DNA of 64,000 nt from Streptomyces pactum (GCF_016031615.1 NZ_JACYXC010000001.1:1116001-1180000), one strand, 5' to 3'; shown: positions 42,877 to 52,699, numbered from the stretch's first letter. The notes: a model not told the origin generated them from the sequence alone. Program-made: numbers and translations.

Positions 42877-43031
42877 CCCTCGAAAACCGTTGTTCTATGC
42901 GGGTTGATGAGAAAACTTTGAACCGGTCCCAGGTGTCGTCAGTACCAACGGACCTCGCGCCCGGCGGTACCGGGCGCACCCCCGTGTGCGCGCCCGTTCC
43001 CGGCGCGCCACCGACGAGGAGGATTCCCGCG

Positions 43032-44279
43032 ATGGCAGTGAAGCGTGTCAACCGACGCACCACCAGCACCACGCACCTCCCCCGCACCACCTCCGCGCGG
43101 TCCGCGGCGCTCGTCGCGGTGGCGGCGGCCACCGTCCTCGGCGCCCTGACCGCGGTCCCCGCGGGCGCCGCGCCGGCCGAGGGCACGGTCGTCGGCGCCG
43201 GCTCGCCCGACGCCGTCCCGGGCAGCTACATCGTCACCCTGGACGACGCGGCCGGCGTCCGCTCCGCCTCGGCGGCGGGCCGGAACCTGATCGCCGGGTA
43301 CGGCGGCACGGTGCGGCACACCTACCGCGCCGCGCTCAACGGCTACGCCGTCCGGCTCACCGAGGGCCAGGCCCGCCGGCTGGCCGCCGACCCGGCGGTG
43401 GACCAGGTGATCCAGGACACCCGGGTCACCGCCACCGCCACCCAGACGGACCCGCCGTCCTGGGGCCTGGACCGGATCGACCAGGCCAACCTGCCGCTGG
43501 ACCGCCGGTACACCTATCCCGACGACGCCGGCGCGGGCGCCACCGTGTACGTCATCGACACCGGTGTCCGGATCAGCCACTCCGACCTGGCCGGGCGGGC
43601 CGTCAACGGCTACGACGCGGTGGACGGCGACAACGTCGCGCAGGACGGCAACGGCCACGGCACGCACGTCGCCACCACCGCGGCCGGCACCCGGTACGGC
43701 GTGGCCAAGAAGGCCAGGGTCGTCGCCGTCCGGGTGCTGGACAACCAGGGCTCGGGCACCACCGCGCAGGTGGTCGCGGGCATCGACTGGGTCACCCGGA
43801 ACCACAGCGGCCCGTCGGTGGCGAACCTGTCGCTGGGCGGCGGCCCGAGCACCGCCCTGGACACCGCGGTGAAGAACTCCATCGCCAGCGGCGTGACCTA
43901 CGCGGTGGCGGCCGGCAATTCCAACCAGAACGCCGAGAACTTCTCCCCGGCCCGGGTCCCGGAGGCCCTCACCGTCGGCGCCACCACCAACACCGACGCC
44001 CGGTCCAGCTTCTCCAACTACGGCCCCCGGCTGGACCTGTTCGCCCCCGGCTCCCAGATCACCGCCGGGTGGCACACCTCCGACACCGCCACCAACACCA
44101 TCTCCGGCACCTCGATGGCCGCCCCGCACGTGGCCGGCGCCGCCGCCGTCCACCTCTCCGGGCACCCCTCGGCCACCCCGGCACAGGTGTCCGCCGCACT
44201 GGTGAACGGCGCCACCCCGGGCAAGGTGACCAACCCGGGCACCGGCTCGCCGAACCGGCTGCTGCGGATCGTGCCCTGA
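43032..44279 (+). CDS. secreted subtilisin-like S8 serine peptidase
   Basis: 415 residues from an ATG with GAGGAGGA upstream. Signal region to about residue 47, then an I9-type propeptide (SYIVTLDDAAG... to about 135), then the catalytic domain. Triad: Asp176 in VIDTGV, His212 in GHGTHVA, Ser361 in SGTSMAAPH, with the oxyanion Asn296 in AAGNSN. It resembles proteinase-K-type enzymes of streptomycetes and needs propeptide removal for activity. A strong hairpin follows, so the gene is monocistronic. Confidence 0.97.
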   Translation: MAVKRVNRRTTSTTHLPRTTSARSAALVAVAAATVLGALTAVPAGAAPAEGTVVGAGSPDAVPGSYIVTLDDAAGVRSASAAGRNLIAGYGGTVRHTYRAALNGYAVRLTEGQARRLAADPAVDQVIQDTRVTATATQTDPPSWGLDRIDQANLPLDRRYTYPDDAGAGATVYVIDTGVRISHSDLAGRAVNGYDAVDGDNVAQDGNGHGTHVATTAAGTRYGVAKKARVVAVRVLDNQGSGTTAQVVAGIDWVTRNHSGPSVANLSLGGGPSTALDTAVKNSIASGVTYAVAAGNSNQNAENFSPARVPEALTVGATTNTDARSSFSNYGPRLDLFAPGSQITAGWHTSDTATNTISGTSMAAPHVAGAAAVHLSGHPSATPAQVSAALVNGATPGKVTNPGTGSPNRLLRIVP

Positions 44280-44321
44280 CCGCCGGACGGGTGGCACCGG
44301 ACGGCCGGCGCGCCCGCTGAG

Positions 44322-44365
44322 CGGGTCGTGGGGCAGGGGCGGCGGCACCCCTGCCCCACGACCCG
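44322..44365 (+). terminator. strong terminator after the S8 peptidase
   Basis: Perfect 18-base arms (44322-44339 and 44348-44365; left arm CGGGTCGTGGGGCAGGGG) with an 8-base loop, 42 bases after the stop. Confidence 0.85.
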
Positions 44366-44545
44366 TCCCGGAAACCGTGTACCGCCGCCCGGCCCGGTGG
44401 CGGATCATGTGCACCATGTGCGCCGACCGCAGCTCCGGTTCCAGGAGGCGGAACCCGTCCGCCGAGTCCGCCGACCAGCCCGCCGCCACCCCCACGACCG
44501 CCCCACCGGCCCCCGCCGGCCCCGGCGACCACCCCGCCGGCGCCG

Positions 44546-45667
44546 GTGACCGGCCCGCCGGGGGGCGGGGACGGCCCGGCGGCGGTCCACCGTACGCTGC
44601 CGATCCGACTGACCATGGACGACAACGACTCGCCCGCCGACGTCCTGGACGCCCTGTTCCTGGGGCGCTTCGCCACCGGTGAGCAGCCGTACGCCCGCAG
44701 CCACTCGGTGGAGCGGGTGCGGTCCGGGGTGACGCTGCTGCCGCCGGGCGCCACGGTGCTCCGGGCCACCCGCGACGCCGACCGCAGCGCCACCCTGGCC
44801 GCGGGCGACGGCTGGACGGTGCTGGTGTCCCGCTGGACGCCGGGGGCCGACGTCACCGTGACCGCGGTCGACGACGAACTGGCCGAACGGGTGCTGCGGC
44901 AGGCCGTGGACGGCGCGGCGGACGAGCCGGAGCCGCAGCCGGAGAGCGTCGCCATGGGCTTCTGGTACCTCTCCCCCCGGCGCGGCCCGTACCGCAGCAC
45001 CCGCCAGGTGACGGCCGGGACCTGGGAGGAGATCCGCGGCAACTACAGCGCGCCGGTGGCCGAGGCGATGGACGGCCTGGTGAAGCTCACGCCCGAGGAC
45101 ATCGCCGGCCGGCTGCTGCTCCTGCACGGCCCGCCCGGCACCGGCAAGACCTCCGCGCTGCGGACGCTGGCCCGCTCCTGGCGGGACTGGTGCCAGGTGG
45201 ACTGCGTGCTCGACCCGGAGCTGCTCTTCAACGACGTCGGCTACCTGATGGAGATCGCCATCGGCGAGGACGAGGGGCCGGCCGGCGGCCGCTGGCGGTT
45301 GCTGCTCCTGGAGGACTGCGACGAGCTGATCCGCGGCGAGGCGCGGCACACCGCGGGCCAGGCCCTGTCCCGGCTGCTGAACCTCACCGACGGGCTGCTC
45401 GGCCAGGGGCGCAACGTCCTGGTCGGGGTGACCACCAACGAGGACCTGGAGCGGCTGCACCCGGCGGTGGTCCGGCCCGGCCGCTGCCTGGCCCGGATCG
45501 AGGTCGGTCCGCTCAGCCGCGCGGAGGCGGTCGGCTGGCTCGGCCGGGAGGAGGGCGTGGGCCGCGACGGGGCCACCCTCGCCGAGCTGTACGCGCTGCG
45601 CCGGGGCGGCGGACCGGCCTCGGTACCGGCGCCGTCCGCGGCCCCGGACGCCGGGCTGTACCTGTGA
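44546..45667 (+). CDS. AAA-family ATPase with DUF5925 N-terminal domain
   Basis: About 373 residues if begun at the GTG at 44546, a start chosen to include LPIRLTMDDNDSPADVLDAL, which looks like part of the folded N-terminus. ATG 44614 is an alternative; no strong ribosome site marks either. Residues about 20-120 form the DUF5925 domain; then Walker A GPPGTGKT, Walker B LLLLEDCDEL, sensor motif GVTTNEDLERLHPAVVRPGR. AAA ATPases of this kind are usually remodelling or unfolding factors; the target is unknown. It ends within the base of a 19-bp hairpin. Confidence 0.88.
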   Translation: MTGPPGGGDGPAAVHRTLPIRLTMDDNDSPADVLDALFLGRFATGEQPYARSHSVERVRSGVTLLPPGATVLRATRDADRSATLAAGDGWTVLVSRWTPGADVTVTAVDDELAERVLRQAVDGAADEPEPQPESVAMGFWYLSPRRGPYRSTRQVTAGTWEEIRGNYSAPVAEAMDGLVKLTPEDIAGRLLLLHGPPGTGKTSALRTLARSWRDWCQVDCVLDPELLFNDVGYLMEIAIGEDEGPAGGRWRLLLLEDCDELIRGEARHTAGQALSRLLNLTDGLLGQGRNVLVGVTTNEDLERLHPAVVRPGRCLARIEVGPLSRAEAVGWLGREEGVGRDGATLAELYALRRGGGPASVPAPSAAPDAGLYL

Positions 45668-45709
45668 GGCGCGCCCGGCCGGGGTGCCGCCCCCGGCCGG
45701 GCGCGCCTC
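45666..45709 (+). terminator. strong hairpin terminator at the AAA gene stop
   Basis: Perfect 19-base arms (45666-45684, GAGGCGCGCCCGGCCGGGG, and 45691-45709) with a 6-base loop. The hairpin starts within the stop codon and probably serves the convergent MocR gene too. Confidence 0.85.
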
Positions 45710-45854
45710 GTGCACCCCGGCCGCGCGGGCGCGGCGGCCGGGCGTGCGGCACCGCGGCCACTCGGGCGCGGCAGCCCGCCGCGGGGGCCGTCGGTGGTGG
45801 CGGGACGGCTCCGCCGGCCGGTGCGGGGGACGGCCGGGCGGCGGCCGGCCGGCG

Positions 45855-47195
45855 TCAGTAGATGCCGACGTCCTCCGGCGCACGGCGGGCGAGGGCGCCC
45901 AGGGTGTCCAGCGCGGCGGCGAGCACCTCCGGTGGCGGTGAGGCGAGCCCCAGCCGGACCGCGCCGGGCGCCCGGCCCGCGCCGACCACGAACGCGGCGG
46001 CCGGGGCGACCGCGATGCCCCGCCGGGCCGCGGCGGCCACGAACGTCTCGGCCCGCCACGGCGCGGGCAGCTCCCACCAGCAGAAGTAGGCGGCCGGGTC
46101 GGTGCGCAGGGTGTGGCCGGCCAGCCGGGTGGCGGCGATCCGCTGCCGGACCGCCGCGTCGTGCCGCTTGGCGCGGACGATCCGGTCCACGGTGCCGTCA
46201 CCGATCCAGCGGACCGCCGCCTCCAGGGCGAACCGGCTGACGGTCCAGCCGCCGGAGCGCAGCGCGGCCGCGTACCGCTCGGTCAGCCCGGGCGGGGTGA
46301 CGGCGAACCCGGCGGTGAGACCGGGCGCCAGCCGTTTGGAGAGGCTGTCGATCAGGACGGTCCGGTCGGGGGCGAGGGCGGCCAGCGGCGGCGGCCCGTC
46401 GGACAGGAAGGCCCAGATGGTGTCCTCGATCGCGTACAGGTCCAGCCGTTCCAGGGCGTCGGCGAGTTCGGCGCGGCGTGCCGGGGGCACCGTGGTGGCC
46501 AGCGGGTTGTGCAGGGTGGGCTGGAGGTAGACGGCGGCCGGCCGGCCCGCCCGGCAGGCGGCGGCCAGCGCCTCGGGGCGCACCCCGTCGGCGTCCGTGG
46601 CCAGCGGGACCAGGGTCACCCCCAGGCGGGCGGCGACGGCCTTGAGCACTGGGTAGGTCAGCTCCTCCACGGCGAGCCGGCCGCCGGGCGGCACCAGGGC
46701 GGCGACCGCGGCGGCGATGGCCTGCCGCCCGTTCCCGGCGAACAGCACGCGGTCGGGCGCCGGCCGCCAGCCGGTCCGGGTGAGCAGACCGGCCACCGCC
46801 TCGCGGGCGGCGGCGGTGCCGGCCGCCCCCACCGGGCGGAGCGCGGCACCCAGCAGGTCGGGGCGGAGCAGCGGCCGCAGGCCGGCGGCGAGCAGGTGCG
46901 CCTGGCCCTCCACCAAGGGGTAGTTGAGCTCCAGGTCCACCCGCCGGCCGGCCGGTTCGGCGAGCGCCGGGCCGGCCGCCGGCGGGTCGGCGCGGACGAA
47001 GGTGCCCCGGCCGACCTCGCCGACCACCAGGCCGCGGCGGGTCAGTTCCCGGTAGACGCGGGCGGCGGTGGAGTTGGCGATGCCGTGGGCCCGGGCGAAG
47101 GCCCGCTGGGTGGGGAGCCGGTCGCCGGGGCGGAGCCGTCCGGCCTCGATGTCCCGGGCGACCGCGTCGGCCGCGCTCAGGTAATCCTCCGTCAA
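45855..47195 (-). CDS. MocR/PdxR-type GntR regulator with aminotransferase domain
   Basis: 446 residues from a TTG at 47195 that follows GGAGGGG; a TTG eight codons earlier is also open. The winged helix (about 1-70) reads LPTQRAFARAHGIANSTAARVYRELTRRGLV; the rest is a fold-type I aminotransferase domain with the PLP lysine in LIDSLSKRLAPG and LQPTLHNPLATTVP. MocR proteins bind PLP or its adducts and use the aminotransferase fold as sensor. It diverges from an alpha/beta hydrolase, with TTGCAC half-sites between, so it likely controls that gene. Confidence 0.93.
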   Translation of the reverse strand: MTEDYLSAADAVARDIEAGRLRPGDRLPTQRAFARAHGIANSTAARVYRELTRRGLVVGEVGRGTFVRADPPAAGPALAEPAGRRVDLELNYPLVEGQAHLLAAGLRPLLRPDLLGAALRPVGAAGTAAAREAVAGLLTRTGWRPAPDRVLFAGNGRQAIAAAVAALVPPGGRLAVEELTYPVLKAVAARLGVTLVPLATDADGVRPEALAAACRAGRPAAVYLQPTLHNPLATTVPPARRAELADALERLDLYAIEDTIWAFLSDGPPPLAALAPDRTVLIDSLSKRLAPGLTAGFAVTPPGLTERYAAALRSGGWTVSRFALEAAVRWIGDGTVDRIVRAKRHDAAVRQRIAATRLAGHTLRTDPAAYFCWWELPAPWRAETFVAAAARRGIAVAPAAAFVVGAGRAPGAVRLGLASPPPEVLAAALDTLGALARRAPEDVGIY

Positions 47196-47233
47196 CGTCC
47201 CCTCCGTACCGCCCCGCAAGGCATTTTGCTCGA

Positions 47234-47262
47234 TTGCACCGAGTGCAAAGTCATCATTGCAC
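47234..47262. promoter_or_regulatory. MocR operator: TTGCAC palindrome plus direct repeat
   Basis: TTGCAC-CGA-GTGCAA (47234-47248) is a perfect palindrome, and a third TTGCAC follows at 47257-47262. Inverted plus direct repeats of one half-site are typical of MocR operators. A -10 box TAGCAT for the hydrolase lies at 47281-47286. Confidence 0.82.
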
Positions 47263-47327
47263 TCGCCGACGGGCCGCGCCTAGCATCCGGAACAACGGAT
47301 CGGCAGGACCGCGAGAACGGGGATCTG

Positions 47328-48215
47328 ATGATGACCACGGCGTCCGCGAACGGAATCGCCATCGGCTACGACGACCTGGGCCCCCGCACCTGCGCGGTGC
47401 CGCTGCTGCTGGTCCACGGGCACCCCTTCGACCGCTCCATGTGGCGCCCCCAGCTCCAGGCGGCCGCTGCGGCGGGGCACCGCGTCATCGCCCCGGACCT
47501 GCGCGGCTACGGCGAGTCCACGGTGGTGCCGGGCAGCACCCCGTTCCCGGTGTTCGCCACCGACCTGGCCGCGCTCCTGGACGGCCTGGGCATCGGGGAG
47601 GTGGCGCTGGGCGGGCTGTCGATGGGCGGGCAGATCGTCATGGAGTTCCAGCGCCTCTTCCCCGGGCGGGTGCGCGGGCTGCTGCTCGCGGACACCGCCG
47701 CCGAGCCGGAGACGGCGGACGGACGCGCCTGGCGGCGGGCGATGGCCGACCGGCTGCTGCGCGAGGGCATGGCGCCGTACGCCGACGAGGTGCTGACGAA
47801 GATGGTGGCGCCCCGCACCGTCGAGACGATGCCGGACGTGGCCACCCATGTGCGGCTGATGATGGGCGGCACCCCGCCGGAGGGGGCCGCCGCGGCGCTG
47901 CGGGGCCGCGCCGAGCGCCCGGACTACCGGCCGGTGCTGGCCGGGGTCACCGTGCCGACGCTGGTGGTGGTCGGCGCGGACGACGAGTTCACGCCGGTGG
48001 AGGACGCACGGACGCTGCACCGGCTGGTCGCGGGCTCCCGGCTGCGGGTGGTGGAGGGCGCGGCGCACATGCCGAACCTGGAGCGGCCGGCGGAGTTCAA
48101 CGCGGCCATGCTGGAGTTCCTCGACGAGGTGGCCGCGGCGTCGACCGCACGGCGGTCCGGCCCGCCGGCCGGCGCGGCCGGGGCAGGCGCGGGGGCGGCC
48201 GGCGCGACCGGCTGA
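47328..48215 (+). CDS. alpha/beta-fold hydrolase
   Basis: 295 residues from ATG 47328 (or 47331) with GGGGA upstream. Features: oxyanion motif VHGHPFDRSMW, nucleophile elbow GGLSMGGQ with catalytic Ser, acid in VVGADDEFTPVEDA, and His in GAAHMPNLERP. The C-terminal 30 residues are Ala/Gly-rich and dispensable-looking. Substrate unknown; the family includes esterases, lactonases and haloperoxidase-like enzymes. Its promoter is shared with the divergent MocR regulator, so PLP- or amine-related control is possible. Confidence 0.94.
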   Translation: MMTTASANGIAIGYDDLGPRTCAVPLLLVHGHPFDRSMWRPQLQAAAAAGHRVIAPDLRGYGESTVVPGSTPFPVFATDLAALLDGLGIGEVALGGLSMGGQIVMEFQRLFPGRVRGLLLADTAAEPETADGRAWRRAMADRLLREGMAPYADEVLTKMVAPRTVETMPDVATHVRLMMGGTPPEGAAAALRGRAERPDYRPVLAGVTVPTLVVVGADDEFTPVEDARTLHRLVAGSRLRVVEGAAHMPNLERPAEFNAAMLEFLDEVAAASTARRSGPPAGAAGAGAGAAGATG

Positions 48216-48436
48216 CGCGCCCGGCCGGCTGACGCGCGCGGTCGGGCCGGGCCGCCCGGCGGGTGGGCGGTGGACGGCGGCGCGCCGGTTGCGGGTGTGC
48301 GTGGGTGGCGGATCCGACGGGGCCGGTGGAGGCGACGGGCGGCGGACGTGCCGGACCGGCGGAGGCGACGGGCGGTCGGGGCCGCGCCGGGACGCGTCCC
48401 CGCAGGCCCCGCGCCGCCCTCCCGACACCGCCGGTG

Positions 48437-48814
48437 TCACCGCTCCTCGTACACCGCTCGCAGCGCGTCCTGGACCGCGCCGAGCGCGGCGGTCCGGTCC
48501 AGGCCCAGCCGGTGCGCCCGCCGGGCGTAGGCCACCGCGGCCTCGGCCGCCTCCCGGGCGGCGGCGTCCCCGGCGGCGGCGACGAAGGTGCCGTTGCGGC
48601 CCCGGGTCTCCACCACCCCGTCCGCCTCCAGGGCGCGGTACGCCTTGGCCACGGTGTTGGCGGCGAGTCCGAGCTCCTCGGCGAAGCCGCGTACCGTCGG
48701 CAGCCGGTACCCCACCGGCAGCGCGCCCGACCGGGCCTGTTCCGCGATCTGGGCGCGGACCTGTTCGAACGGGGCGGTCGCCGAGTCCGGGTGGACGGTG
48801 ATCTGCAGGGCCAC
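48437..48814 (-). CDS. short GntR-family regulator (YtrA type)
   Basis: 125 residues from a GTG with GGAGACGC upstream. The winged helix reads ALPVGYRLPTVRGFAEELGL then ANTVAKAYRALEADGVVETRGRNGTF. Only about 45 residues follow, which matches the YtrA subfamily; it has no large effector domain. These usually control a neighbouring ABC transporter, but none is adjacent here, so the target is unclear. Confidence 0.92.
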   Translation of the reverse strand: MALQITVHPDSATAPFEQVRAQIAEQARSGALPVGYRLPTVRGFAEELGLAANTVAKAYRALEADGVVETRGRNGTFVAAAGDAAAREAAEAAVAYARRAHRLGLDRTAALGAVQDALRAVYEER

Positions 48815-49236
48815 GGTGCGTCTCCAGGGGTGCCGGTGCGGGTCGGTGCCACATTGTCCGTCACCCGCCGGCGCTCCGCCGCCGGCTCCGGCGCGGGGCG
48901 CCACCGCACCCGGCCGGCCGGCCCCCTCCCGGCGGAGGCGACCGGCCCGGTACGGAAACGCACCCCTCCCGGCGGGCACGACCGGCCGCGACCGGACATG
49001 CCCGAGCACGACCGGATCCGGCCGGTCGTGCCCGGGCGCGACCGGGCACGACCGGGCACGACCGGAGGGAGCCGGTACGGAGCCGGTACGGAGCCAGGCT
49101 GACCTGCGGCGGCGCCGGACCGGGCACCGGTGCCGGGGCCGCCGCCCGGGACCGGCACGAACCGATGACATCCGGCCATCCCAACGCCCGGAAATGGTGC
49201 GGCGCACCACCCGGTCACGCCGTACCCTGCGACCTC
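48815..49236. other. gene-free repeat-rich region upstream of the first GNAT gene
   Basis: Contains many GACCGGGCACGACCGG-type repeats on both strands (about 48970-49065), able to form several hairpins, and three tandem AGCCGGTACGG units near 49070-49095. No coding frame is supported. Confidence 0.55.
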
Positions 49237-50174
49237 ATGACGTTGATCGTGCGCGACTTTCGCGTGGCAGACGCCGAAGCGGTGGCCGAAGCACGCCGCG
49301 CCGCGTGGCCGTACGGGGTGAGCACCGCAGAGGGCGTCGCGTGGGAAGTGGCGCACGCCCCGGCCGGACGGCGCCACCGCCTCCTGGTCGCCGAGGCCGG
49401 CGGGACGGTGGTGGGCACCGCCGCCACCGGGATGTGCACCGCGGGCGGCGCGGCCGGACACGCCTTCGCCGAGGTGCGGGTGCACCCCGCGCACCGGCGC
49501 CGGGGCGTCGGCACCGCGCTGCTGCACCACGCCGAGGAGCACCTCGCCGGGCTGGGCACCACCGCCGTCCACATCCGGACGCTCGACGAACGGCCGTGCG
49601 TCACCTTCGCCGAGCGCCGGGGCTACCGGCGCGCCGCGGGCTACCGGTTCTGGCGGCTGGATCCGGCCGCCGCCGCGCCCGCCGCCCCCCGGGTGCCGCC
49701 GGGGGTGGAGCTGCGCACCGCGGCCGACCTCGCCGGTGACCCGCGGGGGTGGCACACCGCCGAGACCGAGGTGGCCCGGGGCCGGCCGGGCGGGGTGGAC
49801 GGGGGGCGCACGAGGGTTGCGGGGGCTACGCGGAGTACGAGGAGTGGCTGACGGCCGAGTGGGGCCGCCCCGACCGCAGCCCGGAACTCTCCTCGGTGGC
49901 CCTGGTGGACGGGGCGGTGGCGGCGTACAGCGCGGTGTACCGCGACGGCGGCCGCCGGGTGTCGGTCCGGACCGGTGTGCTCCCCGGGGAGCGGGGGCGG
50001 GAGCTGGCGGAACTCACCACCGCCCACGCGCTGCACCGGGCCGCGGCGGCCGGCTGTGCCGAGGTCTTCGTCGGGCACGACGCCGACGACACCGCGCTGC
50101 TCGACGCCGCCCGGTCGCTCGGCCTGCGCCCCGCGGCGGCCGGCTGGCGCTACGTCCGCGAGCTGACGGTCTGA
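49237..50174 (+). pseudogene. tandem-domain GNAT acetyltransferase, split by a frameshift
   Basis: From the ATG at 49237 the first GNAT domain is intact, with the acetyl-CoA motif VHPAHRRRGVGTALL. The frame is lost after AETEVARGRPGG near 49800. One frame over, the second GNAT-like domain resumes with GYAEYEEWLTAEWG and runs to 50174. Adding one base at the G6 run 49801-49806 restores a protein of about 312 residues that aligns end to end with the intact paralogue just downstream. Either the gene is recently broken or the base count is wrong. A TACCCT box eight bases before the ATG suggests a leaderless start. Confidence 0.82.
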
Positions 50175-50394
50175 CCGCCGCCGGCCGGGGCGGGGGCGAA
50201 CCTCCCGGGTGCCGGGACGTGACGACCGGTCCCGGCATGGCGGGCGGGCGGGCGACGGCCGGGTGGCCGAGGCGGTGCGGGGCACGGCGCCGGCGACGGC
50301 GGGAGAGAAACGGCGGCCGGGGACGGCGCGGGGACGACCGGTCGGAGCCGGCGGAGGTCCCGGCCGTCCCGGGGGTACGGGAGGAGTGGCGAAG

Positions 50395-51381
50395 ATGGCA
50401 TCCGACGGGACAGGGGCCGGGCGGCCCGGTGGCGACGACGCGCGCACCGGCGCGGCGCCGGGGGTGCTGGTGCGGGACTTCCGTCCGGCGGACGCGGACG
50501 CCCTGGTCGCCGTCCGCCGTCTGGTGCGGCCGTACCACGTGATGAGCCCGGCCGGGGTGGCCTGGCAGGTCGCGGGGGCCCCGGCCGCGCAGCGGTTCCG
50601 GATGCTGGTCGCCGAGATCGACGGGCGGGTGGTGGGCTGCGCGGGCGTGGGGCTGGCCTTCGACAGCAGTGAGCCGGGGCAGGCGTTCGCCCATCCGATG
50701 GTGCACCCGCGGGAGCGGGGCCGGGGGGCGGGCGGCGCGCTGGTGGCGGAGGCCGAGCGGTATCTCACCGATCTGGGCGCCACCTCGCTCTACACCTGGG
50801 CGGTGACGGACGACGGCTCCCCCGGTTTCGCGGTCCGGCGCGGTTACCGGCCGCTGCGGGTGGCTCGTTACCTGCGGCTCGACCTGCGCGCCGCCGAGCC
50901 GCCCGCCCCGGCCGGCCCGCCGCCCGGGGTGGAGCTGTGCATCGCCGCCGACCTGGCCGACGACCCGCGGCCGTTCTACCGCGCGGACGTCGAGGCCACC
51001 CTGGACGAGCCGGGCGACGTGCCCAGCGACACGCTCTCCTACCAGGACTGGCTCGCGCTGTACTGGTCCCACCCCGACTTCGACCGTGGACTCACCACGC
51101 TCGCCGTCGCCGGCGGCGCGGTCGTCGCGTTCGCCACCGCGCACACCGACGGCGAGGGCGGGTACCTCTCGGCGATGACCGGTACGGTCCGCGCGCACCG
51201 GGGGCGCGGCCTGGCGAAGCTGGTGAAGAGCCACTCGCTCCGGCTGGCCCGGGCCGCCGGCTGCGCCTGGGCGTACACCGGCAACGACACGGAGAACGGT
51301 CCGATGCTCGCCGTCAACGCGTGGTTCGGGTACCGGCCGGCGGGCGCCGAGCAGCGCTTCGTGACCGGCCTCGGCGGCTGA
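50395..51381 (+). CDS. tandem-domain GNAT acetyltransferase
   Basis: 328 residues from an ATG with GGAGGAG upstream. Two GNAT repeats: the first has VHPRERGRGAGGALV (acetyl-CoA binding R/Q-x-x-G-x-A/G variant), the second GTVRAHRGRGLAKLV. Both follow the same domain order as the gene immediately upstream, with which it shares phrases such as PGVELR/C-IAADLA, so the pair arose by tandem duplication. Acceptor substrate unknown; the mycothiol synthase-like double-GNAT layout is a possible parallel. Converges on the siderophore operon. Confidence 0.92.
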   Translation: MASDGTGAGRPGGDDARTGAAPGVLVRDFRPADADALVAVRRLVRPYHVMSPAGVAWQVAGAPAAQRFRMLVAEIDGRVVGCAGVGLAFDSSEPGQAFAHPMVHPRERGRGAGGALVAEAERYLTDLGATSLYTWAVTDDGSPGFAVRRGYRPLRVARYLRLDLRAAEPPAPAGPPPGVELCIAADLADDPRPFYRADVEATLDEPGDVPSDTLSYQDWLALYWSHPDFDRGLTTLAVAGGAVVAFATAHTDGEGGYLSAMTGTVRAHRGRGLAKLVKSHSLRLARAAGCAWAYTGNDTENGPMLAVNAWFGYRPAGAEQRFVTGLGG

Positions 51382-51511
51382 CCGGCGGCAGCCCCTCGCC
51401 GCCGGCCGGCCACCGCCCGGCGGGAACCGGCGCCGGCCGGTGGTCACCCCGGACGGGCGGCCGGTCACCGCGGACGGCCGGCCGGCCCGCCGGTGACAGC
51501 CGGTCAGCCGG

Positions 51512-52699
51512 TCAGCCGAGGAAGTAGAACGCGGGGGCCGGGTGCATCAGGAACGTGTGGTGCGAGATGTTCCACGCGTACGCGCCGGCCACCGCGAAGG
51601 CCACCCGGTCCCCGGCCCGGACCCGGCCGACCGGGACCCGGCGGGCGAACACGTCCTTGGGGGTGCACAGCTGCCCGGTGAGGGTGACCGGTTCCCCGTG
51701 GACGCCCGGCCGGGGCCAGGGCCGGGCCCAGTCGTTGCGGAGCAGCACGGTGAAGGGGTGGTCGTGCTGTTTGGCGGCGGGGGTGCGCAGGTGGTGGGTG
51801 CCGCCGCGGAGCACCGCGAACGCCTCGCCGGCGCTGTGCCGGACGTCCAGCACCTCGGTCACGTACCAGCCGCAGTAGCCGGTGAGGGCACGGCCGGGTT
51901 CGATGCGCAGCACCGTGCCGGGGTGCCGGTCGGCGAGCGCGGCCAGCCCGGCGCCGTAGCCGGCCCAGTCGAAGCGCCGCTCCGGACGGCCGTAGTCCAC
52001 GTTCATGCCGCCGCCGATGTTCACCTCGTCCAGCGGCAGCCCGTACCGGTCGGCGGCGGTCCGGGCCCAGGTGACGATCCGCTCGGCGAGCGCCAGCTGG
52101 GCCGGGGCCTCCAGGCCACTGGCCAGGTGGGCGTGGAAGCCGCGCAGCCGCAGCCGGCTGCCGGCCAGCAGCGGCAGGCAGCCGGCCAGGCGTTCCGGGT
52201 CGAGGCCGAAGGGGGTGGGCCGGCCGCCCATGGTGAGCGCGGCGCCGTCCAGGGCGCCGGACCCGGTGGGCAGGTTGACCCGGAGCAGCACCTCGGGTGG
52301 GCGGCGGACCGGGACCTGCTCCGCCAGGGCGGCCAGCAGGCGGAGTTCGGACTCGCTCTCCACGTGGATGCGGTGCACCCCGGTCTCCAGCGCCAGCCGC
52401 AGCTCCGCCTCGGTCTTGCCGGGCCCGCCGAAGGCGAGGGGGAGTTCGGGGACGGTGTCGCGGACGTGGGTCAGTTCGCCGGCCGAGGCCACCTCGTACC
52501 CGGTGACGTGCGGGGCGAGCGCGCGGAGGATCTCCGGTGCGGGGTTGGCCTTGACCGCGTAGTACAGCTCGACGCGGTCCGGCAGCGCGGCGCGCACCGT
52601 GCCGGCGTGCGCCGCCAGGTCGGTCATGTCGTGCAGGTAGGCCGGCAGCTGGTCGTCGGTCAGCTCTCCGGCGAGTGCGGCGACCTGTTCGGTGATCAC
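51512..52699 (-). CDS. PLP-dependent decarboxylase, PvsE/SbnH-like, last gene of siderophore operon
   Basis: 395 residues; fold-type III, as in diaminopimelate/ornithine decarboxylases. The PLP lysine is in LYYAVKANPAP, followed by HAHLASGLEA, the phosphate-binding GGGMNVDYG, EPGRALTGYCGWYVTEV and the active-site Cys of GQLCTPKDVF. In vibrioferrin synthesis PvsE decarboxylates a serine-derived intermediate, and in staphyloferrin B SbnH acts similarly. Fourth gene of a four-gene run on the same strand; the gap to the IucA/IucC gene is 61 bases, so co-transcription is expected. Confidence 0.93.
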   Translation of the reverse strand: MITEQVAALAGELTDDQLPAYLHDMTDLAAHAGTVRAALPDRVELYYAVKANPAPEILRALAPHVTGYEVASAGELTHVRDTVPELPLAFGGPGKTEAELRLALETGVHRIHVESESELRLLAALAEQVPVRRPPEVLLRVNLPTGSGALDGAALTMGGRPTPFGLDPERLAGCLPLLAGSRLRLRGFHAHLASGLEAPAQLALAERIVTWARTAADRYGLPLDEVNIGGGMNVDYGRPERRFDWAGYGAGLAALADRHPGTVLRIEPGRALTGYCGWYVTEVLDVRHSAGEAFAVLRGGTHHLRTPAAKQHDHPFTVLLRNDWARPWPRPGVHGEPVTLTGQLCTPKDVFARRVPVGRVRAGDRVAFAVAGAYAWNISHHTFLMHPAPAFYFLG

